NCBI GenBank assembly: GCA_946699065.1
Contig: CAMPDV010000057.1
Location: forward strand, 868,001-932,000
DNA: 64,000 nucleotides
Direction: 5' to 3'
Source of the DNA: Loxodes magnus
Lineage: Eukaryota; Ciliophora; Karyorelictea; Loxodida; Loxodidae
Part shown: piece after piece, positions 1 to 12,439 of the stretch
Layout: every line of letters starts with the position of its first letter
Numbering within the stretch: position 1 is the stretch's first letter
Program-made: the position numbers and the translations under genes
Notes under the pieces: model-generated
What the model was told of the DNA's origin: nothing
The model's database searches: none
The model's input: only the letters and a program-made list of their open reading frames with translations

Positions 1-320
1 GTATCATCTAATCTTTTTAATTAAATTAATATCTTAAAGGAATTAAAATTCTATACTTTAAAATAATTTAACATTTTTTGAAGATTTGGACTTGTAAAAA
101 TTGGTAAAGCATGAAATAAGATAAGCAAGCTAGGATTAAAAACTATTAAATATAGAAGCAAAATATTAAAATTTAAAATAAGTTTTATTATCTTTGAAAA
201 GCTAAAAGTGAAGTGATTTTATTTCGGCTTATAAAATAAGTTTAAAATTATTTGGCTTTCTTTTTAATTGAGTTTAGTTACTTATCTTAGTAACCAATAA
301 AAAATTAAATTTTGTAGAAG

Positions 321-822
321 ATGAGCTGCTTCAGTAGCTGAAAATTGTTAGCTGAAATTTGAAGTGACAGTATTTAATAATTTATAAAGTGATCTTTCTT
401 CTAACTTTTGTATGCTTAAGTAATTGAAATAATAAACTTCCTTAATAAGAAATAGAAGGTTGTTAAAGAAAAAGACAACTTTCTGTAAGATAAAATGAAT
501 CTCTAATTTAAGAACTTTAATTGATTTTGTTGATGATCGGCTTGATGTTGATCTTTTAAAGAGTATAGCACTACCTAAAAATGCAAATCTTGGAACCTTA
601 TCAAGTCTAAAATCTATTTTTTTGGAAAGTATTTTCATATATGATTTCCTTCCAAAAAGCGAAGAAATATGTACAGAAAAACCATTAGAATTTAGATTAA
701 TTAATGAAATTGATAAAGATGTAAATTCTTGGGCTGAATTTGAAGAAGTGCCAGATAAAAAATTAATTGATTTTAAGGAAGCTAATAGAGCAATTGAATC
801 TTTGACCGACTGTGTTGCATGA
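321..822 (+). CDS. Hypothetical protein, one 28-nt intron
   Basis: The frame opens at ATG 321 and reads with two in-frame TGA as W (A-E-I-W-S-D-S and I-K-W-S-F-F). A 28-nt GT-AG intron at 485-512 joins it to a second frame rich in D and E (L-I-D-F-V-D-D-R, then A-E-F-E-E-V-P-D-K-K). With TGA 820-822 as stop the product is 157 aa, mostly helical, without a recognised domain. The frame past this TGA stays protein-like for about 50 codons (A-N-K-N-I-I-D-E-P), so this TGA could instead encode W. Function unknown. Confidence 0.45.
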
Positions 823-1451
823 GCTAACAAGAATATTATAGATGAACCTATAATTTTTATTATTCAATCTCCTACTTGTTCTGTTCTTTGTTTTATTTAT
901 CTTCTACAATTTTTCATTCAAGTTTATAGGAGATGGAAAAATTTCTCGCGTTTATTTCTTATTAAAAAGTATATTTAAGTGAAGTTTTAAGTTTGAAAAT
1001 TAAAGATAAAAGAATATAAATTAGTTGATTAATGTTAAGCTTTAGAAGTAAAACTTTCCTTTTTATATTACAAAGATACTTATATTTATAAAACCCTTTG
1101 ACTTACGAAAAAGCATTTATAGTTTTTATTTAAAGTTTTAATTCTTTATTTAAAAAACTTTGATTCAATCCTTTTAAGGGAGAAGATTCTGCTTTATTAT
1201 CTTTAATAGCAATGTCAATAACTAAATGGTTTTTATGTCATCTTTAAATAATAAAAAATAATTAGTGAAATATAGTTCATATTTAAATATAGAGTGCTTT
1301 AAGATATATCTTTGAATAAACTTTAAGAAACTTTATACTAAATTATCTTAAGCTTTAGGTAATTAGATACTTAATTTAAAATAACAATTAAAGTTTTTAT
1401 TACTATTTCTTTAAGTTAAATTTATAATTTTTCCCTTAATTTCTTTTCTAC
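823..1451. other. AT-rich stretch without an assigned gene
   Basis: The first 150 bases may be a continuation of the preceding gene if TGA 820 encodes W. The rest is AT-rich and I see no gene in it. It separates the rightward gene from the 3' end of the leftward kinase copy K1. Confidence 0.3.
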
Positions 1452-3650
1452 TCATTCTGTCCTTTTTATTCGTTTTTATTTTTTTAAATACTTTATTTCT
1501 TATTTAAAATCTTGCTAATTTTTATCTTCAAAATTCAATGATTCTTATTTCGGCTAAAATTTCACTTTATTTTCTTCCTTCTACTGAAATTATTGACTTG
1601 GTTAAAAGGATTTCTAAATTTATAAGTTTAATTTTGATTATTAATTATATTAAACTCACTTTTATTTTAGCTAGTCTATTTGCTTTTTAAAAGTATAAAT
1701 ATCAGGTCTTTAGTTAGGATCATAACTGAAGCATTCCTATAAAAGTTAAGCCATTTCTGACTCTTTCTCTATTTCCTAGGAAAAATAAGGATATTTCTAT
1801 TAAATATTTACATATTTTATTATTTATGCTTAAGTTTTTCAAATCTGGATAAGGTAATTATTCGTTAAATATTTCTACACCTACAAGCTAATGATCAAAT
1901 ATCGCTCTTCTAACTTACTTTCCCATCAAATAACTCAGGTGCCATTCACTAAAATGATCCTTTTCCTTATAAAGTAGTTGTTATATTTGCTTCACTAACT
2001 AACCCTAGATCAGCTATTTTAGGAGCGTCATTCTCATCCATCAAAATATTTGGTGATTTAATATCTCTATGAGTTAGATTTCTAGAATGAATAGCTTGAA
2101 TACCTTCAGATATCTAACTTAATAAACTTAACTTCTTAATAAATCTGGCTGAAGAACCTATTTAGTATTCTGAAAAGAGCTATTTAGAATGAATGAGACC
2201 ATATAAATTTCTTTTAGGTAAATAATCAGTAAGAATACAGAAATGATAATTACCTTACTAGGAAGTATTGACAACTACGCCACAAAGTCTTAGAACTCTT
2301 TAATTATTTACGTATAAAAGAGCTTAACATTCAAGGTAAAATTATTCAGCTAATCCTTTTTAATCGTTCTTAAAATCCAATTTCTTAAGTGCATAATCAT
2401 TTCCTTCGATATTAATAAGGTAAACAGTGCTGGAGCCTCCTTCGCCTAAAACTTATAAGTTTAAAAGGAATTCTTCATTAGGAATAAGATAATTATAATC
2501 AAAAATACGAATTTATGATCTTAAATCTTTTCCAGCACCATTTTAATACAGTAATTATCATACTTTATCAAGTATTGATTGGACTTCTAGCATTGATTAT
2601 TATTGCTATAAATCAAACTGTTAAGCTAATTCGGGTTTAAGTTAAACTGCTTTATTAAAGCATTCCTTAGCTTCTTGATGTTTTTCTAATTTTTTAAGAG
2701 AATTAGATTTATTTAAATATGCTTCAGCGAAATCAGGTTTAAGCTTTATAGCGATATTAAAATAATCAATTGAATCTTGATATTTTCCTAAGTTAAAAAA
2801 TGAGAGTCCCTCTTAGTTATAAATATCAGAGTAATTATGATCTACTGAAAGTACTAATTATCAGACTTGATCAGCTTCTTACCAATTGTTAAATTTACGG
2901 AGTGAAAGATACCTATTAATCAAAGGTAAATCATGTTTTAAATCTATTTAAAAGCCATATATTAATTCTTTATAGCCTCTTAATGTTTCTCTAAAGAATT
3001 AAGAGATACTCCCTTATTGTTATAAGTAAAGATATACTTAGAAGCCATTAGTATAGCCTAATTATAATTTTCTATTGCATCTTCATATCTTCCTAAGTTT
3101 TATAGTGAAATTCCCTAATTATATAAGCATTTGCATTCTTCGGATTTATTTAAATAATCATATTAAAAATTTATTTTGCTTCTTAATTTCTGCCTAAGTT
3201 TGATAATTAAATTTCCTCTCCATTATAAGTATCTATATACTTTGGATCTATTTGAATAACCTAATCATAAATTTCTATTTCTTCTTCATATTCTTCTAAT
3301 TAATCAAAGGAAAGTGCCTTAATAAAAGGATCTACTTAATTTTGATCTAATGTCCTAATTATAACTATCAATAGCTTCTTCATATCTTCCTAAAACTTTA
3401 TAATGAAATTCCCTTATTGTAACAAACATTTGCATAAAGATCTATTTGAATAGTCTAATTATAAAACTCTATCGCTTCTTAGAATTTTCCTTATTTTTTT
3501 TAGAGCAATTCCTTTGCTGAGTTAAGCATTGATATAACTCAGATCTATTTAAATAACTATATTATATCTATCCATCGCTCTTACATTTACCTAAATTAAA
3601 TAATTCGTAAACTTATAAGAAATGACCTTGAGTAATTTCAGGAATTTTAT
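1452..3650 (-). pseudogene. TPR-repeat protein kinase copy K1, frameshifted
   Basis: This is a close DNA-level relative of K2. On the minus strand it runs from degraded TPR repeats (3,600-2,600) into a kinase domain: glycine loop L-G-E-G-G-S-S-T-V-Y, the lysine in Y-A-L-K-K-L, catalytic H-R-D-I-K-S-P-N, D-L-G in place of DFG, then S-F-Q-W-M-A-P-E and S-D-I-W-S-L-A with both W encoded by TGA. Against K2 it lacks 2 nt near 1,876-1,888 (after S-L-A-C) and gains 1 nt near 1,824-1,834, leaving the last part of the domain out of frame. The TPR section also loses frame several times, and no M-G start like those of K2 and K3 is visible. Probably a decayed copy; sequencing error is the alternative. 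Confidence 0.7.
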
Positions 3651-5103
3651 TTTTATATTATATTTGAGAAGATTTTTTGGAATAAATGTATAGAAGTATT
3701 TATGATCTTTTTTAACTAAATTATTTTTTAGTATAAACTATATTTAGAAAAGCTATATAATTTAGCTTTTTATTTATTTTAGATTTACTTGCTGTATGTT
3801 TGCCGTTTTAATTTTATCGTTTTAAAAGTGTTGCAGGCTTTAAATCTTGAAAACTTTGCTTTTTTAATTTAGTTTTTGATTTTTTTGATTTTTAAACTTT
3901 TCGTTCTTGAAAATTTTAATTTTATTACATTGTTGTAATTTTATAGTAATGATTGCATTATATTTTAAAATTAATCTTTCAGTTTAAAAATTGGAAAAAA
4001 TTGATTTAAATTTTAGATAATCAATAGCAGTATCTTAAATAATTACCAAATTGCAAAAGAAGATTAATTAAGATATTAATAAATTAGATTTATTTTATAA
4101 TTAATTGCTTATTTAAGAATTATTATTCTTATAAAGATCTCCTTTACTATTTATTGTTTTCTAGTATTCTACCATTAGCTTCTTTTTTATAAAATAAATA
4201 AACTTCCTCTCTAGTATTAAAATAGTTTTAACTAAAATTATTTTAAAAGTTTTTTCATTTTGTTATTGAATCTGTCTTTAAGATAATTTTAAATATTCTA
4301 TAATGGTTAGAAATATTCTTTTATTAACTAATTTAATATATAATTTTTTAATTGTTTTATTATTTATTTAATGAAACTAAAACTTTTCTATATTTGTTTC
4401 TATTTTTCTAGTTATTTAATTTTAGTTTTTTAAGTTTATTGTTAACTTATTTCTTTATTTAAGTCTTTTATCATTTGTTTATTTAATATCTTCATTATAA
4501 TTATAAACGTATGCATTATTTCCAAACTTTAAGCTAATTTAGATTATTTTACTAAAACTTTATTCTTTAGTTAATTTTTAACTATTATGCTTTAAATATT
4601 TGCATTGTTCTATTGAAAAAATAAAGATATGTTTCTAGTTTTTAATGTTTGTGTGTAAACAATTATATCAAGCATTTTATATATATTTTTTGTTTTTTAA
4701 TAGAAAAGGAGTAATATGAAGATATTTTTGATTTATTTACTTATAAATTATTTTAAATATTAGGCGTGTAATTTGAAGTGATATTAATCATTGAAATAGA
4801 AAGAAGTCTTCATAATAGCTTTTAATTATTAATTTATTAGGCTTGAAGAGAAGAAAAATAATCTTAGTAAAGTTATGAAACTAGCTGAACTATATGAATA
4901 GCTTGCTTAAATATTGAGTAAATTAATTATTATTGCAAATTAATGTAAAACTCCTTTATTCACTTTATTGCTAAAAAGATTATCTATAATAATTTTACTA
5001 TCTTCAAGTTAGCATTGCTATACTAATTTCATTAAACTTAAACCTCTTTAATCTCCTATAACTAATGCATTCATTTTTTCTATCTAAATTTCTTCAAAGA
5101 ACT
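3651..5103. other. AT-rich stretch, mostly empty
   Basis: Low-complexity T/A runs at 3,650-4,700. On the minus strand at about 4,730-5,150 an alternative frame reads plausibly (K-D-I-I-Y-M-K-F-F-E-E-I, then M-N-A-L-V-I-G-D-Q-R-G) and could be an extra exon or separate small gene beside the 5,104-5,937 ORF. Not resolved. Confidence 0.25.
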
Positions 5104-5937
5104 TCATATAAATAATATCTTTAGGAAATTGCCTTTTTTCTTCATTTTTATACTTTTAGGTACTTTTTGAAAAATAATCTCTTAGCAAGAAAGAAAGATT
5201 CTCTAAAAATGCTTTTCATAATTTTATGAGAATAAAGTTGAATGAGTAAGCCTATTTATATCTTAAATTGTTAAGATTGCCCTACTTTAGAGCAAAAATA
5301 TCAAAAGATAGAGATAAGCGCTATCTTAAGAAGCTTATTTGATAAAGCAATATAATAATAAAACTGGAGAGTTTGATTTATATTCCTAAATGTCTTATAA
5401 TAAACATTATTGCTATTGTTTGATGTTATATTTATTGCTTTTATTCAGGTATAAACTTTAAATATACTATTAAAGAATAAATTTTGATAAGGGTTTCTTT
5501 AATGAAACTAAGCATAAATCTTAAGTTTGAAAGCTAGATTTATATCTGAGATAATTAATACTTTCTTCTTCTATTAAAAAGATTTAGCTATAAGTAGCTT
5601 AGTCTTCTAATTAAAAGTGTTAAATTATAATATTTTTATTTATTTCTATTATTATTAAACTTAAATTATGTTTAGCATTATGATGTTGTCTTTAAGTTAC
5701 TTTGAGATATCATAATGTTGGTTTAAATAGATTATGCTAATTTCCTAAATATTTCCTAAGTATTATTTTGATAGTGATAAGATCAACACAGTAATTTAGC
5801 TATTTCTTTTTTATCTTAGAAACCATTTAACAATGATAATTTACTGAAGAGTAAAAGTTTAATGTTAAATCAATGCAAATATCATCTAATTAATTACCTT
5901 CAGATGATTACATTTTAAGTGGTGTTAGTCTACTCAT
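5104..5937 (-). CDS. Hypothetical Q-rich protein
   Basis: A 278-codon minus-strand frame from ATG 5,937 to TGA 5,104, with one internal TGA (P-T-L-W-Y-L-K-V). Chance would put about five TGA in an AT-rich frame of this length. Segments such as H-F-Q-L-E-D-Q-A-T-Y-S-Q-I-F-L-I-E-E-E-S look like real protein, but no domain is recognised. Other frames across the region are also fairly open, so the exon structure is uncertain. Confidence 0.35.
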
Positions 5938-8900
5938 ACTAATTTTGTTTATTTTTCCTATAATTGTTTAAGATATATTATATTATCAATTTGTTCATAA
6001 TTATTAGTAAATTATTTTAAAGGTTAATTGACAAATAAAAGATATTTATAGATCGCTTATATTTAATCTCCTAAAGTATCTAAAACATTTAATATCTTTG
6101 AATAGATTTTTACTAAGAACTAAGTACTGAACTACCGGATATATTGTAATATTTACTCAGATAAAATTAAGATCTTATTCATAAAAATAGATATTTACAC
6201 TGTGATTCTACTAAAAGTGAACCATTTGCTTTATTACAACTTTTAGTTTTACCTTAAGATATATTTTTTATAGATTTATTATAATTTAAATCTCTTAATT
6301 AATCTTTATAAGCTTAATGCTCTTTATTATTACCAGTGAAATATAAGTTTATTATTTATACTTATATATCTATTAATTTCTTCTCTGCATTCTTCTAAAC
6401 AATACTTCTTTATGCTTATACTATAGAAGGATATTTTATATATCAATAATTTTTACAAAGACTTTCTTATTCAGCAATTATTCACAATCATATAGTACTT
6501 TTCAATTTTAACCTCTCAACATTCTACTTCGTTCTCAATTCAATCTATCAATTAAAATAAAAGTATTTGCTTAGTAATTTAAGTTTCAATTAAATCCAAA
6601 ATTTATTATTATATTTGAATTTTAATCAAATTATCATTTTATTTCTTGTTTATTCTTTAAGATTACACCTACAAGTTCTAATAATATATCTTCCAGTTTA
6701 TAATAAATTTAGTTATTCTTTAGTATATTTCTCTAAAGCCATTATTTTTTGTTCTTATCTCTATAAAAATATAAGCTTTTATTTACATAAGTTTATCTTC
6801 TATCTTATGAGGTTATAAGCTGCAATATAACATTATTAGAAAAGTGAAGAAATTTGTTTGCATTCATTTTTTATATCTTGATCTATTCCTTTGATTTGAT
6901 TAAAATATTTAACAATCTTCAGTGTCTCATTCTTCAAAGTCTTATTGTAGCTACTGTTCTAAAAGGTTTCAAGTAAGTATGAAATAAACTTTTATTATTA
7001 ATAAAGCTTTATTATATTAAAGCACTATGTTTTATTGTAAAGAGTTCCTAGCAATTATTAATTAAATTACCTTTACTCTAAATCTGTGAAGTTTAAAGTT
7101 AGATTTAACTTGAAGAATGATATGCATTCAGTTGAAATCCTATTAATAAATAAGTAATAGCTTTTTATTTCAAAAAGGAGTTAAGTATCAGATTTAATTT
7201 CTTTTTCATAGATAAATTAAGTGGAAAAGAAAGTAAGTTTGAATATGCTTAGTTAGCTAACTCTTTGTATCTCTAGTTATATTCATAAAGTTGTAGATCT
7301 TAATTCTACTTTTTATTACTCAAGCAAAATTTAAATTTTATATCCTTCTATATTTCAATAAAAATCAATACTTTCTATTAGTTCTCTTGTTTTTAATTTC
7401 TGTTCTTTTTGGTTATAGAAGCTCTAAAATTAGATTTTTAACTGTACTAAGAGAGTAATTTTAACAGATCAAATGTCCGCTTATCCACAAAGCAGGTAGA
7501 TGTTATAATCTAAGTAAATTGCGAATAAAATAGAGTATTTTAATTATTAGTAAAGAGATATAAGTTTCATGGGTTTAACATTTGATAGCATATCTGTATT
7601 CCTAGTTAGTATAAGTGAGGTAATATAGTTAAGCATTAATAAAGCTTCTTAAATTATATAGACTTGCTTTTTAATTCAATAATCATTAATAAGAAATTAT
7701 TTTTACTAGAACCAATTTATTACAATACTGACATAAAGCTTTACAATTTAAAAATCTGTTGAATGTATAAACTTTACTAAAGATAATTTAAATGAGATTA
7801 TTATATTAGTCATTTATAGTTCTATCTTGCTATTTTCCTTTAATCTAATTCTTATGATTATTATTGTTTATAATCATTTAATACAAAATAATCCAGATTT
7901 AGTACTAAACTATCTAAAATCCTTTAAATACACTTACTTGAATAAAATTAATAAAGTTATACTAATTTACTCTTAGCCTTTTAAATAAATTTCATTACTC
8001 TTGCTTTGCTTCTAATTAAGTGTTTCCGTTTACTAAGAGCTTATATATTAAATAGCCTTCTTTACTAGGGTTTTAAAATAGGAATTTTAGTGAAAAAATG
8101 TTTATGAGATATTTTTCCACATAGAACTTTAACTGGGATATTAAATTAAATGTACTAAATAAAATAAAGCATATAAAGGTATCTGATTAATTATGATTTA
8201 AGAGCTGATCTATAGCAAATACTAAGGGAATTAGAATCTAAAGGAACTAATTATTAAGTATCATTATAGCAAATGCTTTTAGCTTTTTAAGTTACAGGAG
8301 TTTTTTTTTATAGAGAATGCTAGTTGCTATATTTATAAAACTTAGATTGCACAATTCAATTAGATATTCATAAAAGTGAGACTATTTGGTGTTAAATTAA
8401 AATTTTAGAATAAATTTTATTGTTAATAGTCTTAGTTTCCCTATTACAGCTTCTGAGATTATAATTTTGAATCAGAGTAATTTTTAAATGCTAAGTTAGA
8501 GTATAAAGAAAAATAAGTATTTTGCTATGTTTATTTTATAAATCTCAGTCTCAATTTATTATGAAATAAGATAATTATTTTAAACTATAGTGCAAAATGA
8601 ATAATCTCATAATAAAATATTTTAACCAGCAAATGACTAGAAAAAGTTGAATTTTAGCTCTAAAATTTTCAAGGACTTATTTATAAATTTCAGTTTTTGT
8701 AGTATTAAACTAGAGAAACAACTCAATTGATATAAGAAAAAATAAAAAATTTTATTTTATTTCTAACTTCCACAAACATAAAATAAGAAAGGGTTAATTC
8801 TTTAAATAAGTAGTTTTATTTTTCCTTTCGATGTTAATTTCTTTTAGTTATCTTAATTTCTTTTAACTAACCTTCGACTACATTAGTATAACTTTTGTAA

Positions 8901-8967
8901 ATTGAAAGCTATTAAAAATCCAATTATAGTAATCAATTAAAAAAATCTTATTTAGAACTTTATATAA
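5938..8967. other. Long AT-rich stretch, unresolved
   Basis: About 3 kb with very low GC. Minus-strand frames between 6,000 and 6,560 read in a protein-like way but contain TGA about as often as chance, so I make no gene call. Short plus-strand hydrophobic frames (for example near 6,615) show no sign of being genes. No repeats or RNA genes recognised. Confidence 0.3.
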
Positions 8968-11019
8968 TCACATCTTATCTTTTAGTTTCCTTATTCGCAC
9001 TTTTAGTTACTTTATACTTATTATTTTTTAATTTACTAATTTAACTAAAGAAGAAATTATAGAAAATTAATTTTAATCCTTTAAATATTAATATATGAAA
9101 ATATTTTCTCTACTTCTCTTTTCTTCTCTCTATCTTTCTTTTATATCTTCATTATTTTGCTAAGAAAATTCGTCTAAATATAAATTTTGTTAAGTTTTTT
9201 GTTACGAGATAAACGATTCTTACTGCTACTAAACATTCACCTTATTTTGTTCATTTTTCACATTATTTCTTAAAGTTTAAAAATCTTATTAAAGCTATTA
9301 ATTTAACTTTGTTGATTTATTATATTAAGTTTACTTTTATTTTAGTTAGTCTATTTATTTTTTAAAAGCATAAATATCAGGTCTTTAGTTAGGATCATAA
9401 CTGAAGCATTCCTATAAAAGTTAAGCCAAATCACCCTCTTGACTTATTTCCTAGCAAAATTAAGGATATTTCTATTAAATATTTACATATTTTATTATTT
9501 AAGCTGAGTTTTTCAAATCTGGATAAGGTAATTATTCGTTAAATATTTCTACAGCTACACAAGCTAATGATCAAATATCACTCTTCTAACTTACTTTCCC
9601 ATCAAATAACTCAGGTGCCATTCACTAAAATGATCCTTTTCCTTATAAAGTAGTTGTTATATTTGCTTCACTAACTAACCCTAGATCAGCTATTTTAGGA
9701 GCGTCATTCTCATCCATCAAAATATTTGGTGATTTAATATCTCTATGAGTTAGATTTCTAGAATGAATAGCTTGAATACCTTCAGATATCTAACTTAATA
9801 AACTTAGTTTTTTAATAAATCTGGCTGAAGAACCTATTTAGTATTCTGAAAAGAGCTATTTAGAATGAATGAGACCATATAAATTTCTTTTAGGTAAATA
9901 ATCAGTAAGAATACAGAAATGATAATTACCTTACTAGGAAGTATTGACAACTACACCACAAAGTCTTAGAACTCTTTAATTATTTACGTATAAAAGAGCT
10001 TAACATTCAAGGTAAAATTATTCAGCTAATCCTTTTTAATCGTTCTTAAGATCCAATTTCTTAAGTGCATAATCATTTCCTTCGATATTGATAAGGTAAA
10101 CAGTGCTAAAGCCTCCTTAGCCTAAAACTTATAAGTTTAAAAGGAATTCTTCATTAGGAATAAGATAATTATAATCAAAAATACGAATTTATGATCTTAA
10201 ATCTTTTCCAGCACCATTTTAATGTACAGCAACTATCATACTTTATCATAGTATAGATTAGACTTCTTGCTATGATTATTATTACTATAATTCAAACTGT
10301 TAAGTTAATTCAGGTTTAAGTTAAACTGCTTTATTAAAGCATTCCTTAGCTTCTTGATTTTTTCTTAATTTTTTAAGAGAATTAGATTTATTTAAATATG
10401 CTTCAGCGAAATCAGGTTTAAGCTTTATAGCGATATTAAAATAATCAATTGAATCTTGATATTTTCCTAAGTTAAAAAATGAGAGTCCCTCTTAGTTATA
10501 AATATCAGAGTAATTATGATCTACTGAAAGTACTAATTATCAGACTTGATCAGCTTCTTACCAATTGTTTAATTTACAGAGTGAAAGATACTTATTAATT
10601 AAAGGTAAACCATAATTTGAATCTATTTTATTAGCAGTATCAAAACTCTCTATTGCTTCTTAATATCTATCCAATATGTTAAATATAACTCCCTTCCCAT
10701 TATAAGCATCTAAATATTTTGAATTTATTTTAATAGCCTAATTATAACTTTTTAAAGCTTCTTAATATCAACCTAAATTCTTTTGTGAATTTCCTTTATT
10801 TATATAAGCATCTACATATTTCGGATTTATTTAAATTACCTTATTATAACTATCTATTGCATCTTTATGATTACCTAAAATTTACAAGGAAATTCCCTTG
10901 TTAAAATATGCTTATGGTTTATTAGGTCATTATTTAATAAATAAATCATAAGATTCAATCGCTGCTTAGTATCTTCCTTATTTAGAATTTTTGTTTCCTT
11001 TTGAAAGTTCTGAACCCAT
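8968..11019 (-). CDS. TPR-repeat protein kinase K2
   Basis: 683 aa, intact in one frame from ATG 11,019 to TGA 8,968. The start M-G-S-E-L-S-K-G is an N-myristoylation-type sequence, suggesting membrane attachment. Residues about 15-240 are TPR repeats (Y-N-K-x-I-x-I-N-P-K-Y-x-D-A-Y pattern), for protein binding. The kinase domain follows: glycine loop L-G-Q-G-G-F-S-T-V-Y, Y-A-L-K-K-L lysine, catalytic H-R-D-I-K-S-P-N, magnesium-site D-L-G, S-F-Q-W-M-A-P-E, S-D-I-W-S-L-A, and the closing N-Q-R-P-D. TGA at 9,622-9,624 and 9,571-9,573 supplies the two invariant W. A Q-rich tail of about 100 residues follows and is shared with K1 and K3. TGA 10,927-10,929 is read as W between TPRs. Divergent from the next gene with 46 bp between starts. 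Confidence 0.88.
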
Positions 11020-11065
11020 TTTATTTATATTTATTAAGTTCTTTATGATTTTAGTCTAAATAAAA

Positions 11066-11851
11066 ATGGAGTCTTAAAATCTTGTTCCCGGCTTTTTCTT
11101 GAGCAAAGAAGAGAAAAAAGCTCTAGAGAAAAAGCAGGCATAAAAAAAAGTATCAAGAGTCTTCTTCTCCTCACTTACAAAACTAATAAAGAACCTAATA
11201 ACTATAATAAACACCTCCTAAAGTAATAAAAAGAAAGGAATCTAATATAATAACAGGAAAAGAACTTCCATCAAAGATAATTAAAAAGGAAATCAATATT
11301 TAACAGTTTGTATTTGAAATATCCAATCTCTAGGAAGAGATTAAAGTGCTTAAGTAGGAAAATTAAGAACTAAGAAACTTATTATCGCTTGGGTAAGATA
11401 ACTTAGAGATTAGAATTATTAATTAAGAAAGGGAACTCCAAGCATATTGGAACATTTAAACTGAACATAGATAAGAAACAGCAAGGCTTGGAAATATCGT
11501 ATAAAAACAAGAGTTGGAGTTTATTAAGCAAAATAATATTAGCACAAACATAACTAATTAGATGGAGATAGAATAAAAAGAGGTTATAAATCGAAAACCA
11601 ATCAGATAAGTAAGGAAGAAATGCTACTACTGTAAGAGTAAGTGACATCTGTATAAGAATTGCTAAAAATTTTAGAATTTAAAGAGAAAATTTTGGCGTA
11701 AAGAATAAGAAAAATACTAGAGGCTCTATTGTAACTAGAGATATTTACAGAAGAAAATGATGTGAAGTACCTTTTGAAATAATAAGAACAAGAAATCAAA
11801 GAAACTGAGAAGACCTTAGTGAAGATAATTTCATTAGAAAATCAAGAATGA
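11066..11851 (+). CDS. Coiled-coil protein, 5' structure uncertain
   Basis: From about 11,160 a clear frame begins (S-S-S-P-H-L-Q-N-Q-Q-R-T) and turns into a long heptad-rich coiled coil (I-S-N-L-Q-E-E-I-K-V-L-K-Q-E-N-Q-E-L-R). A 23-nt intron at 11,583-11,605 restores frame into a second coiled-coil section ending E-N-Q-E followed by tandem TGA TGA at 11,849-11,854. The likely start ATG 11,066 is in another frame, so a further small intron or a later start is needed; total length therefore does not close. Probably a structural or cytoskeletal protein. Its start faces K2, so the two may share a 46-bp promoter. Confidence 0.6.
11583..11605 (+). other. Intron, 23 nt
   Basis: GT-AG, AT-rich, positioned after Q-K-E and before I-S-K-E-E-M. 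Removing it joins two coiled-coil frames. Read from frame continuity only. Confidence 0.6.
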
Positions 11852-12439
11852 TGAGAAGTGTTGCTGATAAAACAACTTATTTTAAACGGTGTCCAGATTG
11901 GCACTGTTGAACATTTTAATTTCGTTATTATTATGATTTTAGTCTATTTTATTTTATTGCTTTATAGAATCTAATCAAGTATTGCTATAGCTTTTCTAAT
12001 GTAATAGAAAAGTATTTTAATACATTACTATCAAATAAACCTTTTACTTACAGTCAGTTTTTATTATTTTATATTTTAGGTCTTTTAATCAAAATTTGGT
12101 TCAGCTACATCTTTATTAAATACATAAGGATACCTATAAGAATAGAGTGCTTAAGTTAAACTATAAGCTAAATATTTGAATTACATGGATATAAAATATC
12201 ACAAGAGTATACTCTTAGCTATTCTTCTTTATTCAAATATAAAAAGGCTGCTATCAAACGGATTGGGTATCTTTATAAAGCTTACAAAATTATAGAAAGA
12301 TTGAAATAAACATAAAAGAAAAGGACTAGAATAGTCTAGGTTTATAATATAAATAGCTTATAAATAATTATAAAAGTAAAGTATAGAATGTATAAATTAA
12401 TTGTAATAGCACTAAAAAAATTACTAATAAAACAAATTT
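11852..12439. other. AT-rich intergenic stretch
   Basis: Between two rightward genes. A frame at 12,180-12,540 is protein-like (H-G-Y-K-I-S-Q-E-Y-T-L-S-Y-S-S-L) and could be a 5' exon of the next gene in a different frame; not resolved. Confidence 0.25.

Noticed and set aside
335..352. An 18-nt GT-AG intron in the first gene
   Set aside because: The frame is the same with or without it and the unspliced reading (S-S-W-K-L-L-A-E-I-W) is at least as good.
10927..10929. In-frame TGA in K2 as a nonsense mutation
   Set aside because: K2 is otherwise intact over 684 codons and TGA encodes W elsewhere in the same gene.
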